NCBI GenBank assembly: GCA_046330415.1
Contig: JAXLSW010000007.1
Span: 242,798-306,797 of the forward strand
Length of the DNA stretch: 64,000 nucleotides
DNA from: RHKX01 sp046330415
Lineage (GTDB): Bacteria; Actinomycetota; Thermoleophilia; Solirubrobacterales; 70-9
Direction of reading: 5' to 3'
Both the position numbers and the translations under genes were made by a program. The notes beneath the pieces were generated by a model that worked only from the letters and a program-made list of their open reading frames with translations, had not been told where the DNA came from and did no database searches. Shown piece after piece: positions 51,965-60,360 of the stretch (positions are counted from its first letter, which is position 1; each line of letters opens with the position of its first letter).

Positions 51965-51973
51965 GTCGGCCAA

Positions 51974-51999
51974 CGCCGGCCGGGTCTATCCGGCCGGCG
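51974..51999 (+). terminator. Hairpin terminator after the lipoprotein gene
   Basis: A ten-base perfect stem (CGCCGGCCGG, 51974-51983, with CCGGCCGGCG, 51990-51999) around GTCTAT, eleven bases after the stop codon. Confidence 0.8.
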
Positions 52000-52263
52000 T
52001 CGCAGCTTTCAGAGGCGTCGGCCGGGCCTGAGGCCGCGTCGGTCCGTCGAGCCAATCGGGTTGGTCGATCCCCGAGTACTCCTGGATCGCCCCGTAGATG
52101 TGCTGCACCAGCCAGGTGCTCCGCTTGATCTTCAACGAGCAGACGCCATAAGGAAGCTGACGAAGAACTCCATCATCGCCGGATCGGAGTTCGCGAGATG
52201 CACGGTGTTGCGAGACTTGGATCCCTCGGCCCAGTAGAGCTGGGATTCCGAGAGAGACGAACA
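51986..52263 (-). pseudogene. Decayed actinobacterial gene of an HTH-associated family
   Basis: Two frames each encode part of one known-looking protein. One frame (52132-52245) encodes LYWAEGSKSRNTVHLANSDP before a stop. The other (from about 52160 down to 51986) carries LPYGVCSLKIKRSTW, then VQHIYGAIQEYSGIDQPDWL. In intact actinobacterial relatives, as I recall them, these blocks belong to one protein and are about 60-80 residues apart. Here they sit almost next to each other with a frame change, so the gene lost its N terminus and an internal segment. It is about 70 bases from tRNA-Glu. I recognise it from sequence pattern only. Confidence 0.5.
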
Positions 52264-52334
52264 TCAGTTCGTTATAGGCGTCTGCTCGGACGGAAGCGAA
52301 TGAGGGGCAGCGCTCCCTAGACTGACCCCGCCAA

Positions 52335-52407
52335 GGCCCCGTCGTCTAGTGGTCGAAGACAGTGCCCTTTCACGGCGCAGACGCGAGTTCGATTCTCGCC
52401 GGGGCTA
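52335..52407 (+). tRNA. tRNA-Glu (UUC)
   Basis: A complete cloverleaf. The acceptor stem GGCCCCG pairs with CGGGGCT (one G-U). The D stem is GTCT/AGAC. The anticodon stem GTGCC/GGCGC carries the loop CTTTCAC, giving anticodon TTC. The T stem is GCGAG/CTCGC with loop TTCGATT. The discriminator is A and no CCA is encoded. The lgt start codon is four bases downstream. Confidence 0.93.
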
Positions 52408-52411
52408 TTTC

Positions 52412-53200
52412 ATGTATCCAGAGATCTCAATCGGCCCGGTCACGCTGCAGACGTTCGGGCTCATGTTCGGGCTCGGTTTCATCGCCGCGGGGCTGGTGAT
52501 CGCGCGGCGGTTCGGGGAGGTCGGCAAGCAGCCCGACTGGGCCTACGAGATGACGTTCTCGGCACTGGTCGGCGGCCTCGTCGGCTCGCGGCTCTACTTC
52601 CTGTTCGAGAACTGGAGCGACGTCAAGGACGACTTCATCGGCAACCTCTTCAGTGGCTCGGGGCTCGTCTGGTACGGGGGCGCGATCGGGGGCGCGCTCG
52701 CGGTGATCATCTGGGCGCACTTCCGCGGGCTCCTCAGCCTCGCTCTGCTCGACCTCGCCGCGGTGCCGTTGGCGCTCGGCTACGCGATCGGGCGGGTCGG
52801 TTGCCAGCTCTCCGGAGACGGCGACTACGGCAAGGCCTGGGACGGTCCCTGGGCGATGGCCTACCCGGACGCGACGGTCCCGACCGACACCCCGGTCCAC
52901 CCGACGCCGATCTACGAGACGGTGGTGATGGGCCTCGTCGCGATCGTGCTGTGGCGGCTGCGAGACCGCTTCAAGCCGGGGATCCTCTTCGCGCTCTACC
53001 TCTTCGCCGCCGGCCTCGAGCGATTCCTCGTCGAGTTCCTGCGGCGCAACAGCGACGTCGCCCTCGGGCTCACCCAGGCGCAGCTGCTCAGCCTCGCGAT
53101 GATGATCGCGGGCGGGGTGTGGATGGCCGTCGTCAGCAGCCGCGGCGGGCTGCGCCGCTCAGACGACGACCCGCTGCCTTTCGCGTCGGCTCCCGCCTAG
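52412..53200 (+). CDS. lgt: Prolipoprotein diacylglyceryl transferase
   Basis: A 262-residue membrane enzyme that adds diacylglycerol to the lipobox Cys of prolipoproteins before Lsp cleavage. It has seven hydrophobic segments. The family signature is GRVGCQLSGDGDYG (conserved Arg and Asp region), followed by HPTPIYETV and FLVEFLRRN. The ATG at 52412 is the first sensible start. It lies four bases after tRNA-Glu and has no ribosome site. Processing of a tRNA-lgt transcript would leave a leaderless mRNA. Confidence 0.92.
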   Translation: MYPEISIGPVTLQTFGLMFGLGFIAAGLVIARRFGEVGKQPDWAYEMTFSALVGGLVGSRLYFLFENWSDVKDDFIGNLFSGSGLVWYGGAIGGALAVIIWAHFRGLLSLALLDLAAVPLALGYAIGRVGCQLSGDGDYGKAWDGPWAMAYPDATVPTDTPVHPTPIYETVVMGLVAIVLWRLRDRFKPGILFALYLFAAGLERFLVEFLRRNSDVALGLTQAQLLSLAMMIAGGVWMAVVSSRGGLRRSDDDPLPFASAPA

Positions 53201-53205
53201 CCTCC

Positions 53206-53268
53206 GTCACCCCTGGTGGAGTGGTGGAGCCCGCGGCAGCTCCGCGGCGGGAATCCGTGGAATCACTC
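53206..53268 (+). repeat. Interspersed intergenic repeat, copy 2
   Basis: Plus-strand copy of the element at 15532-15584. It starts GTCACCCCTGGTGGAG and ends AATCCGTGGAATCACTC, with a longer GC-rich middle. It begins six bases after the lgt stop. Confidence 0.6.
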
Positions 53269-53297
53269 ATCTAGGCGGCTTCGGTCCTTCGCCGGCC

Positions 53298-53325
53298 GGT
53301 CGGGCGGGCCGATGCGCGCCCGACC
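53298..53325. terminator. Hairpin between convergent genes
   Basis: GGTCGGGCG (53298-53306) pairs perfectly with CGCCCGACC (53317-53325) across a ten-base loop. It lies right after the stop codon of the minus-strand gene that follows. Confidence 0.7.
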
Positions 53326-53679
53326 TCAGGCCTGACCGAAGAGCAGCAGCCGCGTGCGGTCGTCGGGATCGGCCTTCGCCTGGAAGCGCGCGCCCGGCGA
53401 ATACATCGACTCGTTCCCCGGCGGGACGTACTGGGTGACGGTGGCGTCATAGGGATCGCCGTTGCCCTCGACCGAGACCTCGAACGCCCACTGGTCGCCG
53501 CCGGCGTCCTTCTGCCCGGTCGGTGCCGCCGACTTGATCTCGGCGACGCAGGGAACACCGGCGCTGGCCAGCTTGTTCGCGAGCTGCCCGTAGGCCATGT
53601 CCCCCTGGTTGGGCGTGTAGGTCGCGGCGGCCTGCTGGGCCTGCTGCGCCATGTCCTTCATCTTGTCCATGAAGCCCAC
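53326..53679 (-). CDS. Small conserved actinobacterial protein
   Basis: A 117-residue protein starting GFMDKMKDMAQQAQQAA, an amphipathic Gln/Ala-rich N-terminal helix followed by a beta-rich domain (WAFEVSVEGNGDPYDATVTQYVPP ... FQAKADPDDRTRLLLF). I chose the GTG at 53679 because AGGAGG lies eight bases upstream. No function is known to me. Found downstream of lgt in convergent orientation. Confidence 0.75.
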   Translation of the reverse strand: MGFMDKMKDMAQQAQQAAATYTPNQGDMAYGQLANKLASAGVPCVAEIKSAAPTGQKDAGGDQWAFEVSVEGNGDPYDATVTQYVPPGNESMYSPGARFQAKADPDDRTRLLLFGQA

Positions 53680-53748
53680 GGGCCTCACCTCCTGACGACA
53701 CCGGCTGCCGATCGCCGGACTCTCGCTTGCGACCCTAGCGCGGCCTGA

Positions 53749-54507
53749 TCAGGAGGAGCGGGTGAGCCCGCCGTCGAGCGGGATCACGGTGCCGGTCAGG
53801 TACCCCGCCCGGTCGGAGCAGACGAACGCCACGAGGTCGCCGAACTCCTCCGGGGTCCCCAGCCGGGCCGCGGGCACCTCCTGGCGAGCGACGCGGTCGG
53901 CCTCCTCCAGCGAGCCGCCGTAGCCCTCGGCGAGACGCTCGGTCGCGAAGCGGCCGGTGGCGATCGTGTTGACGGTGATCCCGTCGGCGGCGACCTCGCG
54001 GGCGAGGGTGTTGAGGAAGCCGACCGCGGCCATCCGGGTGGAGTTGGAGAGCGCCAGCCCGGGGATGGGCTCGCGGATGGATGAGGAGGCGACGTTGACG
54101 ATCCGTCCCCACCCGCGCTCGCACATTCCCGGCACGACCGCTTCGGCGAGGATCCGCGGCGTCAGCACCAGCGACTGGTAGGCGTCCTCCCAGACGTCGG
54201 TGCTGTGCTCCAGCGCGTCGCCGCGCGGCGGACCCCCGGTGTTGAGCACGAGTATCTCGATCGGCCCGAGATCGCGCTCGACCTCATCCGGCAGCTCGCG
54301 GATCCGCACCAGGTCGCCGGTGTCGGCGGGGAAGGCGGTGGCGCGGTCCTCTCCGAGCTCGCCGACGAGCTCCGCCAGGTTCTCCTCCGAGCGGGAGGAG
54401 ACGGCGAGGCGCGCACCCTCGGCGGCAAGCGCCGAGGCGATTCCGCGGCCGATGCCCTTGCTCGCCCCCATGACCAGCGCGACCCGTCCTTCGATACCGA
54501 GGTCCAT
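53749..54507 (-). CDS. SDR-family oxidoreductase with atypical active site
   Basis: A 252-residue short-chain dehydrogenase. NAD(P) motif GASKGIGRG near the N terminus; the NTGG region corresponds to NNAG. The usual catalytic Tyr-x3-Lys is replaced: after the Ser of NVASSSI the expected segment reads LALSNSTRMAAVGF, with Ser-Asn and Arg where Tyr and Lys are normally found. So it may bind NAD(P) and a ligand without the classical chemistry, or use another proton donor. ATG 54505-54507 is preferred over a GTG three codons upstream. Confidence 0.85.
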   Translation of the reverse strand: MDLGIEGRVALVMGASKGIGRGIASALAAEGARLAVSSRSEENLAELVGELGEDRATAFPADTGDLVRIRELPDEVERDLGPIEILVLNTGGPPRGDALEHSTDVWEDAYQSLVLTPRILAEAVVPGMCERGWGRIVNVASSSIREPIPGLALSNSTRMAAVGFLNTLAREVAADGITVNTIATGRFATERLAEGYGGSLEEADRVARQEVPAARLGTPEEFGDLVAFVCSDRAGYLTGTVIPLDGGLTRSS

Positions 54508-54531
54508 GGGAACCACACTAGCGCGTCGAGA

Positions 54532-54548
54532 ATACCCCAGGGGGGTAT
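54532..54548 (+). promoter_or_regulatory. CsoR-like copper operator
   Basis: ATACCCC-AGG-GGGGTAT: perfect 7-base inverted halves around a 3-base centre, the typical GC-rich dyad bound by CsoR repressors. It covers the copA promoter. A -10 TACGAT (54551-54556) follows and ends six bases before the copA ATG. No csoR gene is in the window. Confidence 0.75.
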
Positions 54549-54562
54549 GTTACGATCTAACC

Positions 54563-56845
54563 ATGGATCACGGCAGGATCACGATCGGTACGAATCCCCG
54601 GAGTGAGGCCCTCGAGCGCCTCGAGCTGCCGATCCAGGGGATGACCTGCGCCTCCTGCGCGAACCGGATCGAAGGTCGACTGAACGAGCTCGGCGGCGTC
54701 GAGGCCACGGTCAACTACGCGACCGAACGCGCGACGGTCGACTACGACCCGGCGGACGTCAGCCCCGAACGATTCCTCGAGGCCGTCGCCTCCGCCGGCT
54801 ACTCGGCGACGCTCCCACCTGCGGCCGGCGAGGCGCCGGGGGCGCCGAGCGCGCCCGAGGGCGAGGAGACACGCGCCCTGAGGCAGCGGCTCGTGATCAG
54901 CGCCGCGCTCTCCCTGCCGGTCCTGGTGCTGGCGATGGTTCCGCCGTTGCAGTTCGACAACTGGCAGTGGCTCAGCCTCACGCTCGCCTCGCCCGTCGTC
55001 ATCTGGGGTGGATGGCCCTTCCACCGCGCCACCTGGCTCAACCTCAAACACGGCGCTGCGACGATGGACACCCTCATCTCGCTCGGCACCCTCGCCGCGT
55101 TCGGCTGGTCCCTCTACGCGCTCTTCCTCGGCGATGCCGGGATGCCGGGCATGCGAATGGACTTCGTCCTGATCCCCTCCGAGGGCGCTTCCTCCAGCGA
55201 GATCTACCTGGAGACGGCATCGGTCGTCACCACATTCATCCTCGCCGGGCGTTGGCTCGAGGCGACTTCGAAGCGACGAGCCGGGAAGGCGCTCCGCTCC
55301 CTGCTCGAGATGGGCGCCAAGGACGTCGCGGTACTCGGTGCCGACGGGCGCGAGCGGCGCATCCCCATCGCCGAGTTGGCCGTCGGCGATCTCTTCGTCG
55401 TTCGTCCCGGCGAGAAGGTCGCCACCGACGGCATCGTCGAAGAGGGCGCCTCCGCGCTCGACATGAGCCTGCTCACCGGGGAGTCGGTGCCGGTCGAGGT
55501 CGGCCCCGGAGCCGAGGTGGCCGGTGCGACCGTGAACGCCGGCGGCCGCCTCGTCGTCCGCGCGACGAAGGTCGGAGCCGACACCGCACTGGCGCAGATC
55601 GCCCGGCTGGTCAGCGACGCGCAGAGCGGCAAGGCGCCGGTCCAGCGCCTCGCCGACCGTATCTCCGCCGTCTTCGTGCCGGTCGTCATCGCGATCGCCG
55701 CCGCGACGCTGGTCTTCTGGCTCGTGGTGGGGGAGAGCTCGACGTTCGCCTTCACCGCAGCGGTCGCCGTGCTGATCATCGCCTGCCCCTGCGCGCTCGG
55801 CCTGGCGACGCCGACGGCGCTCCTCGTAGGAACCGGCCGCGGCGCCCAGCTCGGCCTGCTCATCCGCGGCCCCGAGATCCTCGAGTCGACGCGACGGGTC
55901 GACACCGTCGTCCTCGACAAGACCGGGACCGTGACGAGCGGGGAGATGACGCTCGTCGGGGTGCACGTCGCCGACGGCACGGACGCGGACGAGGCGCTGG
56001 CGCTGGTCGGCGCGCTCGAGGATGCCTCTGAGCATCCGGTGGCGCGCGCGATCGCGGCCGGTGCCAAGGAGCGGGGCATAGAGCTCGCCGTGGTCGAGTC
56101 GTTCACCAACCGTGAAGGCCTCGGGGTGGAGGGTGTCGTCGCCGGCCACGCGGTCGTCGCCGGCCGTCCGGCCCTGCTCGCCGACTGGGCCCAGCACCTG
56201 CCTCCCGCGATCGACGCGAAGCGGCGCGAGCTCGAGGCCGAGGGCCAGACCGTGATCGCGGCCGGCTGGGACGGTGAGCCGCGCGCGTTGATCGCCGTCG
56301 CCGACGAGCCGAAGCCGACGAGCCGCGACGCGGTCGCGGCGCTCCGTGACCTCGGTCTGCGGCCCATCCTCCTCACCGGTGACAACGAGGCGACGGCGCG
56401 CGCCGTCGCCGCCGAGGTCGGCATCGACGAGGTGATCGCCGAGGTGCTGCCCGCGGAGAAGGCGGCGACGGTGCGGAGGCTGCAGGACGACGGAGCCGTC
56501 GTCGCCATGGTCGGCGACGGCGTCAACGACGCCCCGGCGCTCGCCCAGGCGGACCTCGGGATCTCGATGGGCACCGGGACCGACGTCGCGATCGAGGCCT
56601 CCGACCTGACGATCGTCTCCGGAGACCTCCGTGCCGCCGGCGACGCCGTCCGGCTCTCCCGCGCCACCCTGCGCACGATCCGCGAGAACCTCGCCTGGGC
56701 CTTCGGCTACAACGTCCTCGCGATCCCGCTCGCGGCGGCCGGCTTCCTCAACCCGATCCTCGCCGGCGCGGCGATGGCGCTCTCGAGCGTCTCGGTCGTC
56801 TTCAACGCGCTGCGCCTGCGCCGCTTCCGCCCCTCGATCCAGTGA
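54563..56845 (+). CDS. copA: Copper-exporting P1B-type ATPase
   Basis: A 760-residue heavy-metal pump exporting Cu(I). The N-terminal metal-binding domain has GMTCASC (C29, C32). Eight membrane helices include the transport-site CPC (IIACPCALG). The soluble core shows TGES, the phosphorylation motif DKTGTVTSG, the HP motif (SEHPVARAI) and the hinge GDGVNDAPALAQAD. It acts in the cytoplasmic membrane. Expression is probably derepressed by copper through the upstream operator. The ATG lies six bases after the -10, so the mRNA is likely leaderless. The Cu oxidase at 806 is a plausible distant functional partner. Confidence 0.96.
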   Translation: MDHGRITIGTNPRSEALERLELPIQGMTCASCANRIEGRLNELGGVEATVNYATERATVDYDPADVSPERFLEAVASAGYSATLPPAAGEAPGAPSAPEGEETRALRQRLVISAALSLPVLVLAMVPPLQFDNWQWLSLTLASPVVIWGGWPFHRATWLNLKHGAATMDTLISLGTLAAFGWSLYALFLGDAGMPGMRMDFVLIPSEGASSSEIYLETASVVTTFILAGRWLEATSKRRAGKALRSLLEMGAKDVAVLGADGRERRIPIAELAVGDLFVVRPGEKVATDGIVEEGASALDMSLLTGESVPVEVGPGAEVAGATVNAGGRLVVRATKVGADTALAQIARLVSDAQSGKAPVQRLADRISAVFVPVVIAIAAATLVFWLVVGESSTFAFTAAVAVLIIACPCALGLATPTALLVGTGRGAQLGLLIRGPEILESTRRVDTVVLDKTGTVTSGEMTLVGVHVADGTDADEALALVGALEDASEHPVARAIAAGAKERGIELAVVESFTNREGLGVEGVVAGHAVVAGRPALLADWAQHLPPAIDAKRRELEAEGQTVIAAGWDGEPRALIAVADEPKPTSRDAVAALRDLGLRPILLTGDNEATARAVAAEVGIDEVIAEVLPAEKAATVRRLQDDGAVVAMVGDGVNDAPALAQADLGISMGTGTDVAIEASDLTIVSGDLRAAGDAVRLSRATLRTIRENLAWAFGYNVLAIPLAAAGFLNPILAGAAMALSSVSVVFNALRLRRFRPSIQ

Positions 56846-56920
56846 CGCCCGCCCGCTGACGCCCGCGTCGGGCCGAGGCGGATCCGCAGCCGTCCCTCCC
56901 TCTCTATCCTGCGGAACCCC

Positions 56921-56993
56921 GCGCGGTTAGCTCAGTTGGGAGAGCACCTCGTTTACACCGAGGGGGTCGGCGGTTCAAGCCCGTCACCGCGCA
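56921..56993 (+). tRNA. tRNA-Val (UAC)
   Basis: A complete cloverleaf. Acceptor GCGCGGT pairs with ACCGCGC. The D stem is GCTC/GAGC. Anticodon stem CCTCG/CGAGG with loop TTTACAC gives anticodon TAC. T stem GGCGG/CCGTC (one G-U) with loop TTCAAGC. Discriminator A, no encoded CCA. It is convergent with the aldehyde dehydrogenase gene. Confidence 0.93.
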
Positions 56994-57012
56994 TCGGGCG
57001 CGCGTCGCCCGC

Positions 57013-58467
57013 CTATCGTGGGCGGACGTAGATCGTCTTGGTGTTGGTGAAGAACGCCCTGGCCGCAGTTCCCTGCTCGCGGCGCTTGTTGCTCGAACCC
57101 TTGAGTCCGCCGAACGGCACGTGCGGCTCGACCCCGGCCGTCTCGCGGTTGATGTGGACGAGCCCGGCCTGGGCGCGGCGAGCGAACTCGAGCGCCGTCC
57201 CCAGATCCCGCGTGAAGACGGCCGTCGAGAGACCGAACTCCGTGTCGTTGGCCGCTTCCAGCCCGTCCTCGAAGCCGTCGACCTCGACCAGGCAGATCAC
57301 GGGGCCGAAGATCTCGTCGCGAAGCAGCGGGCTCTCCGGATCGACCTCGGTGAGGATCGTCGGTGAGACGTAGAAGCCCCCCGACTCGTCCGGCAGCGAT
57401 TCGCCGCCGCAGAGGACGCGTGCATCGCCGCCGCGCGCCATGTCCAGGTAGCGGGTGACCGTCTCGATCTGCTCGCGCGACGCGAGGGGGCCGATGTCGG
57501 TCTCCTCGTCGTAGGGATCGCCCACGCGCATCTTCAGGACCGCATCCGTCAGCAGCTGCTCGAACTCAGCGGCGATCGATCGCTGCACGAAGCAGCGGCT
57601 GGTCGCGGTGCAGCGCTGTCCGGTGGCGAGCATCGCGCCTCTCGACACCTGCAGCGCAGCGTCGGGGAGGTCGGCGCCCTCGAGCACGATCGCCGGGTTC
57701 TTCCCGCCGAGCTCGAGCTGAAGCGTCGCGGTTCGGTCGGCGAGGGCCGCCTGCAGCTTCAGGCCGGTGGCCTCCGATCCCGTGAACGTCAGCGCCTGCA
57801 GCTGCGGCGCCGACGTGATCCGCTGCGAGAGCGCGCCACCGCCGCCGGTGACGACGTTGAGCACCCCGGCGGGGACCCCCGCCCGCTCGAGGATCGCGGT
57901 CAGCGCGATCGCGGAGCCGGCGGCCGCCGACGCCGGCTTCCAGACGACCGCGTTGCCGAACCCGAGCGCGGGGGCGAGCTTCCAGAGCGGGATGGCGACC
58001 GGGAAGTTCCACGGGGTGATGACCCCGACGACGCCGACCGGCTCCGACATCGTCATCAGCAGCGTCGAGGGGTCGACGCTCGGATAGGTCTCGCCGTCCG
58101 CCTGCAGGATCTCCCCGGCGAAGTAGCGAAGGATCTCCGCCCCTCGCGCGACCTCCAGGCGAGCGTCGCGGATCGCCTTGCCCATGTCCGCGGTCAGCGT
58201 CCGCGCGAGATCGTCGACCGATTCGTCGATCAACTCGGCCGCGTCCCGGAGGGTCCGGCTGCGCACCTGCGCGCTGCTCGCCGTCCACGCGGGCTGAGCG
58301 GCAGCGGCGGCGGCGAAGGCCCGCTCGACGTCCGCCGGGCCGGCCACCGAGTAGATCCCCGTGACCGTGTCCGGCCGCGACGGATCGCGGCGCTCGAAGG
58401 TCTCGCTCCGGTGTGGCCACTCGCCGCCGATGAAGAGCGGGTGGGCCTGCGGCTGAGCGGCGCTCAT
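57013..58467 (-). CDS. Aldehyde dehydrogenase, semialdehyde type
   Basis: A 484-residue NAD(P)-dependent dehydrogenase. TPWNFPVAIPLWKLAPAL is the cofactor-side motif. The catalytic Glu is in LELGGKNPAIVL and the catalytic Cys in ATGQRCTATSR. FGPVICLV and GGLKGSS lie near the C terminus. The family includes succinate- and glutarate-semialdehyde dehydrogenases. The neighbouring glutaryl-CoA-type enzyme favours glutarate semialdehyde, but this is inference. It overlaps the GntR gene stop by four bases. Confidence 0.93.
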   Translation of the reverse strand: MSAAQPQAHPLFIGGEWPHRSETFERRDPSRPDTVTGIYSVAGPADVERAFAAAAAAQPAWTASSAQVRSRTLRDAAELIDESVDDLARTLTADMGKAIRDARLEVARGAEILRYFAGEILQADGETYPSVDPSTLLMTMSEPVGVVGVITPWNFPVAIPLWKLAPALGFGNAVVWKPASAAAGSAIALTAILERAGVPAGVLNVVTGGGGALSQRITSAPQLQALTFTGSEATGLKLQAALADRTATLQLELGGKNPAIVLEGADLPDAALQVSRGAMLATGQRCTATSRCFVQRSIAAEFEQLLTDAVLKMRVGDPYDEETDIGPLASREQIETVTRYLDMARGGDARVLCGGESLPDESGGFYVSPTILTEVDPESPLLRDEIFGPVICLVEVDGFEDGLEAANDTEFGLSTAVFTRDLGTALEFARRAQAGLVHINRETAGVEPHVPFGGLKGSSNKRREQGTAARAFFTNTKTIYVRPR

Positions 58468-59168
58468 CGGACCTCTCCCTCCGGTTCGGACAGGATCTCT
58501 CGTAGCACCGTCAGGGCCTGCCCGCGATGCTCGTCCAGCTCCGCGATCACCCGCTCGACGTCGCGGTCGCCGACCGCCGCGATGATCCGGTCGTGGGCGT
58601 CGAGCGAGCGGCGCCGTTCGCGGGCGGAGTTGTAGTAGAGCGCCCGGTATGGCTCCGTCGAATCCCACAGGAGCCGCACCAGCCGCATCGAGTGGGGCTG
58701 GTCGGGGATCTCGAGAAGCGAGAAGTGGAAGCGCCGGTTCGCCTCCAGCTCGGCGAGGATGTTGGCCTCGCCGACCGCGTCGGCGCACATGAGCGCGGCG
58801 TCCCGCATGCGCTGCAGGGCCGCATCGTCGAGGAGCGGCAGCGCGAGGCGCACCGCTCGCGTCTCGAGGACGCGGCGCAGGTCGTAGATCTCCTCCAGAT
58901 CGGCGACGTGCAGCTCCGTGACGAAATAGCCCCGGCGCGGGCGGTAGGTCATCTGACCCTCCTGCTCCAGGACCGTCAGCGCTTCCCGCACGGAGGCGAC
59001 GCTGACGCCGAGCTGTGCCGCGACATCCTCCTGCAGGACCCTGGATCCGGGCCGCAGCTCACCGGACACGATCGCGCGGCGAAGCCCTTCGAGGGCATGT
59101 TGGGGTGTGGTCAGCGGCGGTGGCGCCAGGGAGAGCTCGGGACCCGGCGGGGTCGGCGGAGGGCTCAC
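58464..59168 (-). CDS. GntR/FadR-family regulator (FCD domain)
   Basis: A 234-residue repressor. N-terminal winged helix-turn-helix (about 16-75; LRRAIVSGELRPGSRVLQED, SVASVREALTVLEQEG). The all-helical FCD effector domain follows (about 85-225), with Asp/His metal- and ligand-site residues (DLRRVLETRAV, RRFHFSLLE, HDRIIAA, DEHRGQAL). It lies inside the catabolic operon it probably controls. The 16-bp palindrome at 60361-60376 is the best operator candidate. GTG start overlaps the dehydrogenase stop (GTGA). Confidence 0.92.
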   Translation of the reverse strand: MSPPPTPPGPELSLAPPPLTTPQHALEGLRRAIVSGELRPGSRVLQEDVAAQLGVSVASVREALTVLEQEGQMTYRPRRGYFVTELHVADLEEIYDLRRVLETRAVRLALPLLDDAALQRMRDAALMCADAVGEANILAELEANRRFHFSLLEIPDQPHSMRLVRLLWDSTEPYRALYYNSARERRRSLDAHDRIIAAVGDRDVERVIAELDEHRGQALTVLREILSEPEGEVR

Positions 59169-60352
59169 CGGAAGGCGTCGATCCCCGTCAGCGCGCCGCC
59201 GACCACCAGGGCGTGGATGTCGGCGGTGCCCTCGTAGGTCACCACGGATTCGAGGTTGTTCATGTGGCGGATGACCGGGTACTCGAGCGTGACCCCGTTG
59301 GCCCCGAGCACCTGGCGGGCGGTGCGCGCGACCTCGAGCGCCGCGTTCACGTTCCCGAGCTTGCCCATGCTCACCTGCTCGGGCCGGAGCGCTCCGGCGT
59401 CCTTGAGCCGGCCGAGCTGGAAGGCCAAGAGCGTCGCGCGGTTGACCTCGAGGGCCATCATCGCGAGCTTCTGCTGCTGGATCTGGAACGACGCGATCGG
59501 CTGACCGAACTGGCGTCGGTCCAGGCTGTAGGCGAGGGCGGCCTCGAAGCACGCGCGCGCGGCGCCGGCGGCGCCCCAGACGATCCCGTAGCGGGCCTCG
59601 TTCAGGCACGAGAGCGGGCCGCGCAGCGACGTCGCCTCCGGCAGCAATGCGTCGGCGGGAAGGCGCACGTCGTCGAGCAGCAACTCGGAGGTGATCGACG
59701 CGCGCAGCGACATCTTGTTGTGGATGTCCTGGGTGGTGAAGCCGGGCGTCCCGCGGGGGACGAGGAACCCACGCACGCCCTCCTCAGTCGCCGCCCAGAC
59801 GACGGCGACGTCCGCCACCGAGCCGTTGGTGATCCACATCTTCTGGCCGTGCAGGACCCAGTCGTCGCCGTCGCGGCGGGCCCGCGTCCGCATCGACCCG
59901 GGGTCGGAGCCGGAGTCGGGCTCGGTCAGGCCGAAGCAGCCGATCGCCTCCCCTGCGGCCATGCGGGGAAGCCACTCCTGCTTCTGCTCCTCCGATCCCC
60001 AACGGTGGATCGCGTACATGGCCAGCGAGCCCTGGACCGAGACGAGGCTGCGGACGCCGCTGTCGCCGGCCTCGAGCTCCATGCAGGCGAGCCCGTAGGC
60101 CGTCGCGCTCGCGCCGGCGCACCCGTATCCCTCGAGGTGCATGCCCAGGAGGCCGAGCTTGCCAAGCGCCGGGGCCAGATCAGCGGGCAGCCGCGCCTCC
60201 TCGAACCAGGTGCCGACCTCCGGCACCACGCGCTCGCGGACGAACGCGCGGACGGTGTCGCGGACGAGGCGTTCCTCGTCGCTGAGGAGGGAATCGAGCG
60301 CCAGGAAGTCCTCGGGACGGACGGCTGGGGCGGGGGACGATTGCGAATTCAT
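59165..60352 (-). CDS. Glutaryl-CoA dehydrogenase-like acyl-CoA dehydrogenase
   Basis: A 395-residue FAD enzyme. Acyl-CoA dehydrogenase motifs: CFGLTEPDSGSDPGSMRTRA and KMWITNGSVADV. C-terminal NLESVVTYEGTADIHALVVGGALTGI contains the catalytic Glu in TYEGTADIHAL, in the position used by glutaryl-CoA dehydrogenases (TYEGTHDIHAL). The reaction is oxidative decarboxylation of glutaryl-CoA to crotonyl-CoA. It starts 38 bases from a divergent CoA-transferase that could supply glutaryl-CoA. The gene symbol gcdH is likely but not certain. Confidence 0.9.
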   Translation of the reverse strand: MNSQSSPAPAVRPEDFLALDSLLSDEERLVRDTVRAFVRERVVPEVGTWFEEARLPADLAPALGKLGLLGMHLEGYGCAGASATAYGLACMELEAGDSGVRSLVSVQGSLAMYAIHRWGSEEQKQEWLPRMAAGEAIGCFGLTEPDSGSDPGSMRTRARRDGDDWVLHGQKMWITNGSVADVAVVWAATEEGVRGFLVPRGTPGFTTQDIHNKMSLRASITSELLLDDVRLPADALLPEATSLRGPLSCLNEARYGIVWGAAGAARACFEAALAYSLDRRQFGQPIASFQIQQQKLAMMALEVNRATLLAFQLGRLKDAGALRPEQVSMGKLGNVNAALEVARTARQVLGANGVTLEYPVIRHMNNLESVVTYEGTADIHALVVGGALTGIDAFR

Positions 60353-60360
60353 GAGAACCT

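Larger units (their letters stand above)
51965..52334. other. 370-base region between lipoprotein and tRNA-Glu
   Basis: Contains the terminator at 51974-51999 and the decayed gene. Nothing convincing is seen in the last 70 bases before the tRNA, other than the probable tRNA promoter region. Confidence 0.6.

Noticed and set aside
52335..52412. tRNA-Glu as an integration site with flanking repeats
   Set aside because: No copy of the tRNA 3' end was found elsewhere in the window and no integrase gene is present.
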